The notes: a model not told the origin generated them from the letters alone. Counted from the first letter of the stretch, positions 1 through 8,989 are shown. The stretch: 64,000 nt of DNA from CAVYBY01 sp963766935 (GCA_963766935.1 CAVYBY010000008.1:1-64000), one strand, 5' to 3'. Numbers and translations are program-made.

Positions 1-20
1 GCCGCGAAGATAGCCATCGG

Positions 21-44
21 GCCTCCCGTCACTCTCCGGGAGGC
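21..44. terminator. GC-rich 8-bp hairpin upstream of the first gene
   Basis: GCCTCCCG at 21-28 pairs perfectly with CGGGAGGC at 37-44 around an 8-base loop. No T-run follows, so it would be an atypical intrinsic terminator for a gene to the left, or a leader hairpin for the hydrolase that starts 45 bases on. The structure is visible; the function is inferred. Confidence 0.35.
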
Positions 45-88
45 GTCGGATACGCTGAGATCACCGTCCGTCTCAGGAGGCCAATGCC

Positions 89-960
89 ATGACGACGACG
101 CACACGCTCGAGATTCCCGACGCCCACATCGTCTACGACGTTCACGGCCCCTTGCCCACGGCCGACGGCCGTCCACCGCTGCTCATGATCGGCCAGCCGA
201 TGGACGCGAGCGGATTCGCCACGCTGGCATCACTCTTCCCCGAACGCACGGTGGTGACCTACGACCCGCGCGGCCTCGGCCGCAGCACTCGCAACGACGG
301 CAGGGTCGACCATGCTCCGGAGATCCAGGCCGGCGACGTGCACGCGCTCATCTCTGCGCTCGGCGCCGGGCCGGTGGAGATGTTCGCCAGCAGCGGCGGC
401 GCGGTGACCGCGCTCGCGTTGGTGGCCGCCCACCCCGAGGACGTGACCACCCTAGTCGCGCACGAGCCTCCCTCATCCCGGTGCTCCCCGACGCCGCCGC
501 CGCCGAACGAGCCCGTGCGGGCGTTCGTGACATCTACGAAGCGAAGGGGCGGAATGCCGGCATGGCCGCCTTCATCGCGATGACGTCGTGGGGGGGCGAG
601 TTCACCGACGACTACCTCGCCCAGGCCCCGCCCGATCCGGCTCAGTTCGGGATGCCGGTCGACGACGACGGCTCGCGTGAGGACCCGCTGCTGTCCGATC
701 GATCCTGGGCGATCAGCAGCTATCGCCCGGACGTCGAGGCCCTCACCTCGGCGCCGACACGGATCGTGGTCGCCGTGGGAGAGGAGTCCCGGAACACCTT
801 TACCGGCCGTACGGCGGTCGCCACCGCCGGCCTGCTCGGTCGGCCGGCGAGCGTGTTCCCGAGCCACCACGGCGGGTTCATGGGCGGCGAGTTCGGATTC
901 CCCGGCCAGCCGGAGGCCTTCGCCCGCAAGCTCCGAGAAGTACTCGACAACGAGAGCTGA
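89..960 (+). CDS. alpha/beta hydrolase, interrupted by a one-base frame break
   Basis: Alpha/beta-fold hydrolase of about 290 residues, substrate unknown. The start has an AGGAGG ribosome site at 74-79. The first part (to about base 470) holds the oxyanion region, DPRGLGRS and a nucleophile elbow MFASSGGAVTA. The second part, in the next forward frame and ending at 960, carries VVAVGEES, where the acid residue sits as Glu, and PSHHGGF with the catalytic His. The parts join as HEPP-LIPVLPDA if one C is restored to the short C-run near 468-473, so I read a sequencing indel rather than a dead gene. No operon partner: the next gene is a remnant. Family call is firm, specificity open. Confidence 0.8.
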
Positions 961-1001
961 GCCGCGATCACGCTGGTCCCCCAGCCGACGAGCCCCTAGC
1001 G

Positions 1002-1469
1002 ATGGCCTCACGTTCGGTCGGGCGCGAACAGCACGTCTCGCCGCTGGGGATGTTCTTCGCCCTCGTGGTGGTCTTCGCGATCACCAGGTCGCGCAGCTCA
1101 TGTCGAACGACCTCTCCTGTTACTCCGACGTCGCGATCGGCCGCGGGCGGGCCAGCAACATCTCGCCGAGCCGCTTCGCGACGCTACAGGCTGATCGTCA
1201 TCATCGCGCTCGGTGAGTCGGTCGTCGCGCTCGGTGTCGGAGCCGCTCACGTCTCGCTCGACCGCCGTGATCCTCTCGGCCTCGCTCCTCGGGATACTCG
1301 TGATCCGCCGCTCGCTGGTGGGCCTACTGCGACGTCCTGGCCGTCCTGACGCGGCGCCGCTATCGCAGGCGCGCGGCGCGCTCAGGCCGGGCTCGCGCGG
1401 GACCTGTACCGCTACCTGCACCGGCCGATGATCGGCGGGATCGGCCCTGAGCGGACCGGCTCGCTCTAG
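1002..1469 (+). pseudogene. decayed LtrA (low temperature requirement A) family remnant
   Basis: LtrA proteins are multi-pass membrane proteins of about 380-400 residues. Only pieces remain here. The N-terminal VSPLGMFFALVVVFAITQ-like segment spans 1050-1105 and continues in a second frame as QVAQLMSNDL. Next come RLIVIIALGESVVALGVGA at about 1193-1250 and a C-terminal end with LARDLYRYLHRPMIGGI. Roughly half of the family length is missing between the first and middle pieces and the frame changes several times, so this is true decay and not just a base-calling slip. Its TAG (1467-1469) overlaps the stop of the convergent permease within one CTAG. Confidence 0.7.
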
Positions 1470-2636
1470 CCGTCGTGCTCCATCGGCTCGTCCATCATCC
1501 GCAGCATCATCGGCCGTCGGTCCGCAGGAAGCGGATGACGAGCGCGCCGCGAGGACGAGGAACACGACGTTGAGCACCGTCGTGTAGTTCGAGCGTGACG
1601 CTCGCCTCGACGACCTTCGCGTTGCGCGGCCGGTCGGGCTCGAGTCCGAGGACGCCGAAGAGGATCTCGACGACGTACCCGGCCGCGACCATCGTCGCGT
1701 AGAAGGTCGCGAGCAGGAACAGGCTGACCCTGCCTCCGTAGTACTTCCGGTAGATGTTGAGGATCGGGAGGATGATCAGGTCGGCGAAGATGAAGGCGAT
1801 CACGCCGCCGAAGCTGATCCCGCCGTTCCACAGCACCGCCGCCAGCGGCACGTTCCCGATCGAGCAGACGAAGCTGAGAGCATCGACGACCAGCGGTCCG
1901 ACGAGCGGGCCCCACACCTTCGCCGAGAGTCGGGTGGTCGACGAGGAAGAAGGACTGCCAGAAGCGTCGCCGGCACCCAGGCCGCGAGCGCGCCGGCGAT
2001 GAGCAGCCCCACCGACGATGTCCTTGCTAGATCGCGGCCCAGTCCATGACGAAGGAGTGGCTGATGGCGGTGAAGCCCCGCGGTGAGGTGATCCTGGACA
2101 GGATCGAACCGCCGGTGACGGACATGTCCATCTCGGCGTGACCCTCCATCGAGCCGCGCCTGCCCCTCTCGGCCTCCCTGCGCGCCATCTCGAGCAGGCG
2201 CGGCGTGAGAAGCGCGCGGAACAGGAGCGGCGACAGCACGATCATGAGCGGCCCGCCGACGAACTCGGCCACGGTGAACTGCCAGCCGATCAGCAGCGCC
2301 AGGATGATCGCCGAGCTCGATGACGAGGTTCGTCGAGGCGAACTCGAACGCCATCGCGGCGGTGAAGTTCGCCCCTTTGCGGAAGATCGATCGCGCGAGC
2401 GCGACGCGGCGTAGGAGCACGACGAAGAGGCGGCGCCCAGGCCGCAGGCGATGGCGAGCGTCCGCGGCGAGTCGTCCGGGCAGGAGCCGCGTCATCTCGC
2501 CCTTCGACACCACGGCCTGAACGGCCGCCGAGAGCGTGAAGCCGAGGACGAGCGCCCACAGGATCTCCCAGGTCATCCCGAACGAGATGTTGAGCGCGTG
2601 GGCGGCCCCGCCCCCGATCGACGCGAGCACGATCAC
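1466..2636 (-). CDS. ArsP/DUF318-like permease, several frame breaks
   Basis: Integral membrane permease of the DUF318 (ArsP_1) family, whose known members export trivalent organoarsenicals; the substrate here is unknown. Read across frames, it starts with VIVLASIGGGAAHALNISFG and contains a CSYAAVALARSIFRKGANF segment, typical of the family. Later come FEFASTNLVIELG, a central region around 2030-2270, and VPLAAVLWNGGISFGG with IFADLIILPILNIYRKYYG near 1750-1870. It ends MMDEPMEHDG. Frame breaks lie near 2300-2470, 2020, 1950 and 1510-1570. The GTG start overlaps the stop of the upstream MFS gene by four bases (GTGA), so it is the last gene of a leftward metal/efflux operon. Confidence 0.7.
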
Positions 2637-3913
2637 CCGGCGAGCGTACCGGTTCGGGTGACGCGGGCGAGGGCGAGGAGCGCAATCAGCATCCAGGCCG
2701 CCAGGTAGTAGAAGGCTGCCCCCGGGGAAACGATCGTCCAGATTGCGCCCGCCACGGCGCTTGCCGCCAGATTCCCGAAGGCCTGGACGGCCGCCAGGAC
2801 GCCGAACGCGGATCCGCGGATCTCGGCAGGTGCCGTCAGGGCGACCGCGGCGGTCTGCGCGGTCTCGGCGAACCCGATGCCCACGCCGACGAGCACGAAG
2901 GCCAGTCCGAGGAGAAGCACGCTCTCTCCCACCGTGGCGAACAGGATGTACCCGGCGAGAAACGAGAGCGCGCCGAACGCCCACGCCAGCACGGACCCCA
3001 GCCGGTCGTTGATGTGGCCCGCCGGGAGGCTGACCAGACTCGCGGCTGCGTTGTACGCGGTGTAGAGAAGGAGCGCGATCTCGGTCGCGTGAGCCAGCCC
3101 GTGCGTGCGAGCGAGCACGGTCGTCGCTCGAAGGATCAGCAGCGTGGCGGCCGCATTTCCCATCTCGAACGCCGCCGCTCCGGTCATGAGCCGCCCGAGA
3201 CTTCCGTGCAGCACCGGCCCGACCCGGAGTCGGATCGGCTGACGCTCTCGAGCCGAGAACGCGGGGAGACTTCGGATCGCGTAGACGATGGCGAGCGCCG
3301 CGAGCAGGCCGGGGATGATGGAGATGGAGATGGCCGTCCGGATCGAGAAAGCGGCGACCAGCCCGATCGCGAGCAGCGGGCCCCCGATGGCTCCCAGGTT
3401 GTCCATCGTTCGCTCGAATCCGTAGGCGCGTCCGTACGCCTCCGGGGGAACGGCATCGGCAAGCAGCGCGTTTCGCGAGGGCTGGCGGATGCCGCGGGAC
3501 GCCCACGCCCCGGCCCGAAGCAGGCCCACCTGCCAGACGCCCGCGGCGGCTCCGATCAGGCTGCTGAGGATCGCCGTCGAGGTGTAGCCGCCGACCGCGG
3601 TCGCCCGGCGGCGGTCGGGATCGTCGGCCAGCGCGCCGCCCATCAAGCGGGCCACTCCCGAGACGGCGTCGGCGACGCCTTCGATCACCCCGAGCGCCGC
3701 GGCCGATCCCCCCAGCGTGCTCGTGACGAACCGGGGCAGAAGCGAGGTCGGAACCTCGTGTCCGAGGTCGGAGAGCAGGCTGGCAAGGCCGATCCCACGC
3801 ACGCCCGGCGTGAACCATCCCGAGGAACGAGGTTCGCTCTGCACGGGCCGCAGCCTAGCCATCCGTAGTAGGTGGCGGTTCTCGCTCTCGACCCACCGGG
3901 AGGTCGGCGTCAT
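2633..3913 (-). CDS. MFS transporter
   Basis: Major facilitator superfamily transporter, 426 residues with about 12 hydrophobic segments, probably an inner-membrane effluxer; the substrate cannot be read. The loop after TM2 carries GGALADDPDRRRATAVGG, a variant of MFS motif A. FERTMDNLGAIGGPL lies before TM5, and a second motif-A-like PAGHINDRLG lies in the C-terminal half. I chose the ATG at 3913 because it overlaps the DUF1232 stop as ATGA. An internal ATG at 3862 (MARLRPVQ) is the alternative. Downstream it is coupled by GTGA to the ArsP-like permease. Confidence 0.8.
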   Translation of the reverse strand: MTPTSRWVESENRHLLRMARLRPVQSEPRSSGWFTPGVRGIGLASLLSDLGHEVPTSLLPRFVTSTLGGSAAALGVIEGVADAVSGVARLMGGALADDPDRRRATAVGGYTSTAILSSLIGAAAGVWQVGLLRAGAWASRGIRQPSRNALLADAVPPEAYGRAYGFERTMDNLGAIGGPLLAIGLVAAFSIRTAISISIIPGLLAALAIVYAIRSLPAFSARERQPIRLRVGPVLHGSLGRLMTGAAAFEMGNAAATLLILRATTVLARTHGLAHATEIALLLYTAYNAAASLVSLPAGHINDRLGSVLAWAFGALSFLAGYILFATVGESVLLLGLAFVLVGVGIGFAETAQTAAVALTAPAEIRGSAFGVLAAVQAFGNLAASAVAGAIWTIVSPGAAFYYLAAWMLIALLALARVTRTGTLAG

Positions 3914-4320
3914 GGCTCCGCGTCGGGCCGCCCTGCCTTCCGATCGAAGAGCCGGAGGAGCCACGCCAGGGTCGCGGGGTCGCCCCGCCAGTGCTCGGCG
4001 AGCACCTCCTCGCCGGTGGTTCGAAGCAGGTGGCGGAGGATGAGCGCCGCCACCACCGCGTCGTCGAGGGGACCCAGAACCGGGATGAACTCCGGGATGA
4101 GGTCGATGGGCGAGGCCACCCACGCGGCCCCCACGATCAAGAGGACCTTGGATCTTCGCGGTACCCGCGGATCACCGAGCAAACCCTTGAACAACAACAG
4201 GAGGTTCGGCAGCAGCGTCGCCACCTGCCGCGCGAAGGTTCGCCGGCCCGCGAGGTAAAGCGCCGCGCAGACGATGACGTAGATCCCGGCGGCGATGCCG
4301 ACCGCGATCAGCCCACGCAC
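3910..4320 (-). CDS. DUF1232 (YkvA-like) small membrane protein
   Basis: A 136-residue protein with an N-terminal membrane segment (about residues 4-24) followed by the DUF1232 signature ASPIDLIPEFIPVLGPLDD at about 70-88 and a soluble basic tail. The molecular role of the family is not established. GTG start at 4320, ten bases after the stop of the PRC-barrel gene; its TGA overlaps the MFS ATG. Position inside a metal-transport operon suggests a membrane-associated accessory role, which is inference only. Confidence 0.85.
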   Translation of the reverse strand: MRGLIAVGIAAGIYVIVCAALYLAGRRTFARQVATLLPNLLLLFKGLLGDPRVPRRSKVLLIVGAAWVASPIDLIPEFIPVLGPLDDAVVAALILRHLLRTTGEEVLAEHWRGDPATLAWLLRLFDRKAGRPDAEP

Positions 4321-4329
4321 GCCGGCAGC

Positions 4330-4609
4330 CTACGGCGCGCCCTCGTCGCGGACGAGGATGTGCGGGCCGACGCGAACGAGCCGCTCCCACGGGATGATCG
4401 GGTGGCCGCCGTGAACCTTGACCTCTCCGGGCCCGCCGCTGCCGTGGGTTCCGATGCCGAATCGCTCGAGGATGCCGGACGTCCCGGTGACGAGGGCGGT
4501 CAGGTGGAGGTGTCCTCCGACGAGCTCCCCGCGGACATCGTGGACGCGGCCGAGTGCGCGCGCCGGACTCGGTCACGACCTGTTTGCCCAGAAGCTCCGA
4601 GAGCCGCAT
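4330..4609 (-). CDS. small PRC-barrel-like protein, one frame break
   Basis: Begins MRLSELLGKQVVTESGAR and, after a one-base break near 4558, continues LGRVHDVRGELVGGHLHLTALVTG, then GILERFGIGTHG and HPIIPWERLVRVGPHILV. That is the usual PRC-barrel pattern (short beta-barrel domain, often in ribosome-maturation or photosynthesis proteins and in stand-alone proteins of unknown role), about 92 residues. Its ATG lies directly against the TAG of the preceding gene. The last strand has VPWE/IPWE spacing similar to its upstream neighbour, so these two may be tandem paralogues acting with the transporter. Confidence 0.65.
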
Positions 4610-4966
4610 CTACGACCTCGGCACCTTCCGGAGAAGGCGTGCCCAGCGGCCGGCGGCCCGGTCCAGGCGCAGCTTCCCCGCGGGGCGCTTCAGGGTGACG
4701 ACGGACGTGACCTCGTCGACCTCCCCCCACGGCACGTGCACGGCGTTCCCGGACAGCCGCGCCGCGATCCGCCCGAGCCGTCCGCGACCCCGCCACGCGT
4801 TTCCGCCGACCAGGATCTCGACCACCTCCGGCGCGTCGCCGTCCGGACCGGCGATCTCCAGATCGTCGACCTTCCCGCAGTTGTTGCCGTCGCCGTCGAC
4901 CACCTGGTGATCGAGGATGCTCAAAGCGATGTCGACCTCGACGACCGGTCTCATGTCCGGGCTCAT
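4610..4966 (-). CDS. PRC-barrel-like protein next to the NRAMP transporter
   Basis: A 118-residue soluble protein. The first 60 residues read as a PRC-barrel-like unit (VDIALSILDHQVVDGDGNNCGKVDDLEI, quoted in part: HQVVDGDGNNCGKVDDLEI). HVPWGEVDEVTSVVTLKRPA and a basic C-terminal helix (DRAAGRWARLLRKVPRS) follow. Its ATG overlaps the NRAMP stop (ATGA), and its TAG touches the ATG of the next PRC-like gene. Such proteins are often found beside magnesium or manganese transporters, where they may be cytosolic regulatory domains; no direct function can be shown. Confidence 0.7.
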   Translation of the reverse strand: MSPDMRPVVEVDIALSILDHQVVDGDGNNCGKVDDLEIAGPDGDAPEVVEILVGGNAWRGRGRLGRIAARLSGNAVHVPWGEVDEVTSVVTLKRPAGKLRLDRAAGRWARLLRKVPRS

Positions 4967-6198
4967 CCCCGTCCTCCGTGAGTGATCAGCATCAAGGGAA
5001 CAGCCGCGACCGCGAGCGCGAGGATGAGCAGGAAGTACAGGAGGCCGAGGGCGTTCGCGAGCTTGCCGTTCACCTCCGCACCCATGTACGCGTGGTCGTT
5101 GGCGACGAGCAGGATGGGCAGGTAGGTCAAGGGCAGCGCCACAACCGAGAAGATCACCGAGTACTCCGTCAGCTTGACGGGATCGAATCCGGTCATGACG
5201 ACCAGGAGCGCCAGGCCGAAGATCGCAAGCCACGACAGGGTGAACCGCGAGGCGTCGGCGGGGCGTTCCTTCTTTCCCCATCGCCAGCCGAAGAACTGGG
5301 CCAGGTTGTAGGCGCCGGCGAACGACGTCTCGATGGCCGCTCCGCCGACGGCGAACAGGATGCCAACGAGCGCCAGCAGCAGGCCCGTCTGCCCGAAGAC
5401 ATGCTCGGCGGCCAGCGCCGGCGTGCCCAGGAACTCCGGCGAGATACCTCGTGGCAGGAACAGGACGCCGGCAACGATCATCAGCGCGAAGGACAAAGTG
5501 CCGCCGAGCGCATAGCCGATCGTCGCCGTCACCTTGTTCAGCCCGAGATCCCCCAGACCCCATTGGTCCTCGACCGCGCCCGAGGAATAGAAGTAGACCT
5601 CGTACGGAGTCATCGCGGCCCCGAAGAGTCCGACCACGAAGTACAGGTAGACCGGCACGGTGCCGCCGGCGTGGGACCCGGGGATGAAGCCGTGCGCTAC
5701 CTGACCCCAATCGGGATGGAGCTTGATCGCGGCGACGGCAAAGACCAGCAAACACAGTCCGCCGTAGCCGAAGACTCGCTCGATCCACCTGAAGGGCAGC
5801 ACCCATGAGCTGAGGATCAGACCCACGACCGCGAACGGGATCAGCAGGCGGTAAGGAATACCCGAGAGGAGCTTGAGGCAGATCGCGGCGCCGCCGATCT
5901 CGGCCGCGCATGTCATCAAGTTGACGACCTCCGAAGCGATCAACGTGGTCAACCCCGCGCCGAATCCGGTCCGCTCGCGGACCAGATCGAACACCGGGCG
6001 CTTGGCGACCGCCGAGACGCGCCCGCACATCTCGGAGTAGACGATGATCCCGATGACTCCGATCACGACGACCCACAACAGCTGGAAACCGAACCTCGCT
6101 CCGGCCTGAGTGTTGAAGACCAGATCCCCGATGTCTACGAACCCGCCGATGGCCGAGAAGATGCCGAGCGCGATCGCAAGGATCTTCCTCGGGCTCAT
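4963..6198 (-). CDS. divergent NRAMP (SLC11)-family divalent metal transporter
   Basis: 411 residues, about 11 membrane segments, NRAMP fold. TM1 reads GGFVDIGDLVFNTQAGARFG: the canonical metal-binding DPGN is replaced by DIGD (residues 22-25). TM6 reads GAAMTPYEVYFYSSG, where classical Mn/Fe transporters have MPH. Both binding motifs are therefore altered while the family scaffold (NTQAGA, YGFQLLW-like FGFQLLWVV) is intact. Divergent NRAMP members that carry magnesium (NRMT) or other ions are known; selectivity here is open. Start overlaps the lipoprotein stop (ATGA), stop overlaps the PRC-barrel start. Confidence 0.85.
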   Translation of the reverse strand: MSPRKILAIALGIFSAIGGFVDIGDLVFNTQAGARFGFQLLWVVVIGVIGIIVYSEMCGRVSAVAKRPVFDLVRERTGFGAGLTTLIASEVVNLMTCAAEIGGAAICLKLLSGIPYRLLIPFAVVGLILSSWVLPFRWIERVFGYGGLCLLVFAVAAIKLHPDWGQVAHGFIPGSHAGGTVPVYLYFVVGLFGAAMTPYEVYFYSSGAVEDQWGLGDLGLNKVTATIGYALGGTLSFALMIVAGVLFLPRGISPEFLGTPALAAEHVFGQTGLLLALVGILFAVGGAAIETSFAGAYNLAQFFGWRWGKKERPADASRFTLSWLAIFGLALLVVMTGFDPVKLTEYSVIFSVVALPLTYLPILLVANDHAYMGAEVNGKLANALGLLYFLLILALAVAAVPLMLITHGGRG

Positions 6199-6617
6199 GT
6201 GAGCCCGTCGCCGATCGTCTTGCTCGCATCGGCGGCCGCCTGGAGATCACGAGCCAGCGAACGTTGCCGGTCCGGGGACGCGCTGCTCAGGCGTTCGAGG
6301 TCGGCGGCGATCGTCCCGGCGAGACCCGCCAGCTTGTTCAGCGCCGGCTCCAGCGCCGGATCGGTCGTTGCCGCCTCAAGCGTGATTTCGGCCTGCGAGG
6401 CGGCGCCGGCGAGATCGGTGGATTGCTGCCGGATGTAGACGCGCGTCGTCCGGCCGGAGGCGGCGTCCATGGCCAGGAGAGCCCCCTCCGCGGCCTGGGA
6501 TCGCAGCGACTCCGACTGATCGGAGAGCGCCTTCGCATCCAGCCGTCCGCCGCCGCCACAGCCCGCGGCGACGAAGGCCAGGGTCACCACCGAGCCGAGC
6601 GCGAGCCTCAGGCGCAA
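6195..6617 (-). CDS. small lipoprotein, helical, unknown function
   Basis: Uncharacterised secreted lipoprotein, about 140 residues. From a TTG at 6617 it reads MRLRLALGSVVTLAFVAAGC, a compact signal peptide with a lipobox ending in Cys. The remaining sequence is Ala-, Asp- and Ser-rich with long predicted helices (LRSQAAEGALLAMDAASGRT, LNKLAGLAGTIAADLERLS). An in-frame ATG at 6689 would add 24 residues but would overlap the divergent DUF2461 start, so I prefer the TTG. It heads the NRAMP operon: its TGA overlaps the NRAMP ATG. A periplasmic accessory to metal transport is possible but unproven. Confidence 0.6.
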   Translation of the reverse strand: MRLRLALGSVVTLAFVAAGCGGGGRLDAKALSDQSESLRSQAAEGALLAMDAASGRTTRVYIRQQSTDLAGAASQAEITLEAATTDPALEPALNKLAGLAGTIAADLERLSSASPDRQRSLARDLQAAADASKTIGDGLT

Positions 6618-6682
6618 AGGAATCCGCCACCCACGGCGGCACAACTTACTATCGGAAGACTCGGCGAGAGGTGACAGAGGAG

Positions 6683-7303
6683 ATGGCATTTCGTGGCTGG
6701 CCGGCCGAGGCGCTCGAGTTCTTCGAGGGTCTCGAGGCCGACAACTCCAAGGACTTCTGGCAAAAGCACAAGGCGGTCTACGAGACGATCGTTCGCGGCC
6801 CCATGGAGGAGCTGCTCGCCGAGCTCGAGCCCGACTGGGGCGAGAGCAAGATCTTCCGCCCGTATCGCGACGTCCGGTTCAGCCGCGACAAGTCCCCGTA
6901 CAAGACCCAGATCGGCGCGATCGCCGGCGACGGCTACATCCAGCTGAACGCGGACGCGCTGGCCGCCGGCTCGGGGATGTGGGAGATGACGCCGGATCAG
7001 CTCGACCGGTACCGGCAGGCGGTGGCCGACGACGAAACGGGGGCGAAGCTGGCGAAGATCGTCGCGAAGACGAAAGCCGGCGGGGCCCAGACGATGGCTC
7101 ACGGCGAGCTGAAGACCGCGCCGAAGGGCTATCCCAAGGACCATCCCCGCATCGACCTGCTGCGGTACAAGGGCCTCATCGTGTGGCAGGAGTGGCCGGC
7201 CGGCGCGTGGCTCGGAACGCGCCGGGCCAAGGACCGCATCGTGAAGCTCTTCACGTTGTCCAAGCCGGTCAACGAATGGCTGCGTGCGAACGTCGGGGGC
7301 TGA
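6683..7303 (+). CDS. DUF2461 family protein
   Basis: A 206-residue cytosolic protein of the DUF2461 (TIGR02453) family, function unknown. Family marks: MAFRGWPAEALEFFEGLEA at the start, the FRPYRDVRFSRDKSPYKT stretch near residue 60-77, and KDHPRIDLLRYKGLIV near 155. I use the ATG at 6683, with GAGAGGTG nine bases upstream; a GTG at 6671 would add four residues. Divergent from the lipoprotein gene and convergent with the DyP peroxidase. Confidence 0.9.
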   Translation: MAFRGWPAEALEFFEGLEADNSKDFWQKHKAVYETIVRGPMEELLAELEPDWGESKIFRPYRDVRFSRDKSPYKTQIGAIAGDGYIQLNADALAAGSGMWEMTPDQLDRYRQAVADDETGAKLAKIVAKTKAGGAQTMAHGELKTAPKGYPKDHPRIDLLRYKGLIVWQEWPAGAWLGTRRAKDRIVKLFTLSKPVNEWLRANVGG

Positions 7304-7309
7304 GGCGCT

Positions 7310-8206
7310 TCAGGACTCGGGGGCGCCGAGACGCCGCAACGCGTCGGCCGACGGGATCACGTAATACGCGCCGGTGAGCGGCTTGCTCATGAAGGTGAGG
7401 GCGTCGCGCACGCCTTCGGTCAGGCCGGCCATGCTCTGGAGCATCTGCGCCAGCCGGCCCTGCTCCGCGCTGAAGCCGACGAACATCGTGCCGTGGTCGG
7501 TCGCCGTCCCGTACGGGAGGTTCCGGCGGAAGATCTTGCCAAACGAGTCCTGGTCGGTCCGCTCGACGTGCGAGTCCGTCGCCTTGTCCTCCAGCTCGAT
7601 GCTTCCCGGCTTCGTGCGGCCCATCGCCCGTTCTTGGTCCTCGACCGACATCGACTCCCACACCGCGGCGTCGTGCGGCCACTTCTGAAGCAGCAGGACG
7701 CTGCCGCCGGCGCCCGCGCTGCCCTCGGGAACCAGGGCCACCTCCGTCGCCTCGACGAGCGTCGGGTTCTCGGTTCCGTCCTCGAAGCCGGTCAGGTCGC
7801 GGTCGTGGTGATAGGGCCAGCCGACCGTCTCGTCGCCGACCGACGCGAGCGCGCGCAGCGCGGCGATGACGTCGCGGGACATGTCGAAGACCACGTCGTA
7901 GGAACTGCCGGAGATCCACAGCACCGCGTCGTGCTGCGTCGCCGGCATCACGTAGTCATCGATCCCGACCAGGTCGTGGTTGAACCCCTCGACGTTTTCG
8001 GGCGCGCCGTCCGGCACGACCGCGCGCCAGAGCTCGGGACGGAACCCGCAGACGAGATTGACGCCGCCGATCGTCGTCCGGGGCTCCCGAAGCGAGGCCA
8101 CCGAGGCCACCAGAGCGGCTTGATCCATACCGGGAAGAAGATCGAACTCCAGATACGCGTGCGAACCGGTCCCGAGCGCGAAGATTCCGTTCTGTGAGGC
8201 GACCAT
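7310..8206 (-). CDS. DyP-type haem peroxidase
   Basis: 298 residues. Dye-decolourising peroxidases use haem and H2O2 to oxidise dyes, lignin-like phenols or Mn. The family GxxDG motif is present as GFEDGTENP (residues 140-148, distal Asp143). The proximal haem ligand is expected at His213 in DSHVERT, and the distal Arg lies in FRRNLPYG. There is no signal peptide, as in intracellular YfeX-like members. The start at 8206 (MVASQNGIFALG) leaves only 22 bases to the divergent cyclase gene, so the two promoters must lie within each other's leader or coding sequence. Confidence 0.9.
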   Translation of the reverse strand: MVASQNGIFALGTGSHAYLEFDLLPGMDQAALVASVASLREPRTTIGGVNLVCGFRPELWRAVVPDGAPENVEGFNHDLVGIDDYVMPATQHDAVLWISGSSYDVVFDMSRDVIAALRALASVGDETVGWPYHHDRDLTGFEDGTENPTLVEATEVALVPEGSAGAGGSVLLLQKWPHDAAVWESMSVEDQERAMGRTKPGSIELEDKATDSHVERTDQDSFGKIFRRNLPYGTATDHGTMFVGFSAEQGRLAQMLQSMAGLTEGVRDALTFMSKPLTGAYYVIPSADALRRLGAPES

Positions 8207-8228
8207 CCGAGGATGATAGGAGGAACGC

Positions 8229-8884
8229 GTGGCCAGGATCGTGGATCTCAGCCATCCGATCGTGGCCGGCATGGTCACGTACCCGGGTCTTCCCGGACCC
8301 GAGATCACGGATCACCTGACCCGGGAGGACTCGAGGGAGCACTACGCGCCCGGTACCGAGTTCCACATCGGGCGGATCTCGATGGTGGCCAACACGGGGA
8401 CGTATCTCGACACGCCGTTTCACCGCTACGCCGGCGGGGACGACCTGGCGACGACGCCGCTGGAACGGATGGTGGAGCTCGACGCCATCGTGGTGGACGC
8501 TACGGAGCTGCCGGCCATCGACGTCGAGCTTCTCGACGGACTCCACGTGGCGAGACGCGCCGTGCTCCTTCGCACCGATTGGTCGCGGCACTGGGGCACC
8601 GAGGCGTACTTCACCGATCACCCCTATCTGACCGAGGACGCCGCCGAGATGCTGGCCGAACGCGGAGCCGCCTTGGTGGGGATCGACTCGCTGAACATCG
8701 ACCCGACGGCCGACGGCCGACGGCCCGCTCACACCGCGCTGCTCGCCGCGAGGATCCCGATCGTCGAGCACCTCTGCAACCTGGATCGGCTCCCCCCGAC
8801 CGCTTCCGGTTCACGGCGGCGCCTCCCGCGGTCGTGGGCTTCGGCACGTTCCCGGTGCGGGCCTATGCCGTCCTCGATCCCTGA
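8229..8884 (+). CDS. cyclase / kynurenine formamidase-like hydrolase, frame break near the 3' end
   Basis: Putative cyclase family (PF04199), metal-dependent hydrolases that include KynB formamidase. Visible: VDLSHPIVAGMVTYPG at the start, the metal-ligand motif TYLDTPFHRY near residue 60 (HxGTHxDxPxH-type, here NTGTYLDTPFH), and SLNIDPTADGRRPAHTALL near 155. The GTG start has AGGAGG seven bases upstream. After residue 190 the frame must shift: restoring one C in the run at 8792-8797 gives the family ending DRFRFTAAPPAVVGFGTFPV and a stop at 8884. A tight divergent pair with the DyP gene suggests shared control. Confidence 0.8.
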
Positions 8885-8948
8885 GCGGCCGGGGAAATTC
8901 CGCTCCCATGTGTCGATCTGCCCTCCGATGGTTCGTCGTTGGGGTAAA

Positions 8949-8968
8949 GGCGCGGAACCAGCCGCGCC
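8949..8968. terminator. short GC hairpin between cyclase and YCII genes
   Basis: GGCGCGG at 8949-8955 pairs with CCGCGCC at 8962-8968 around AACCAG. There is no trailing T-run. It could end cyclase transcription or sit in the leader of the YCII gene 21 bases downstream. Confidence 0.3.
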
Positions 8969-8989
8969 GGGACCGAATGGGAGGGCAGG

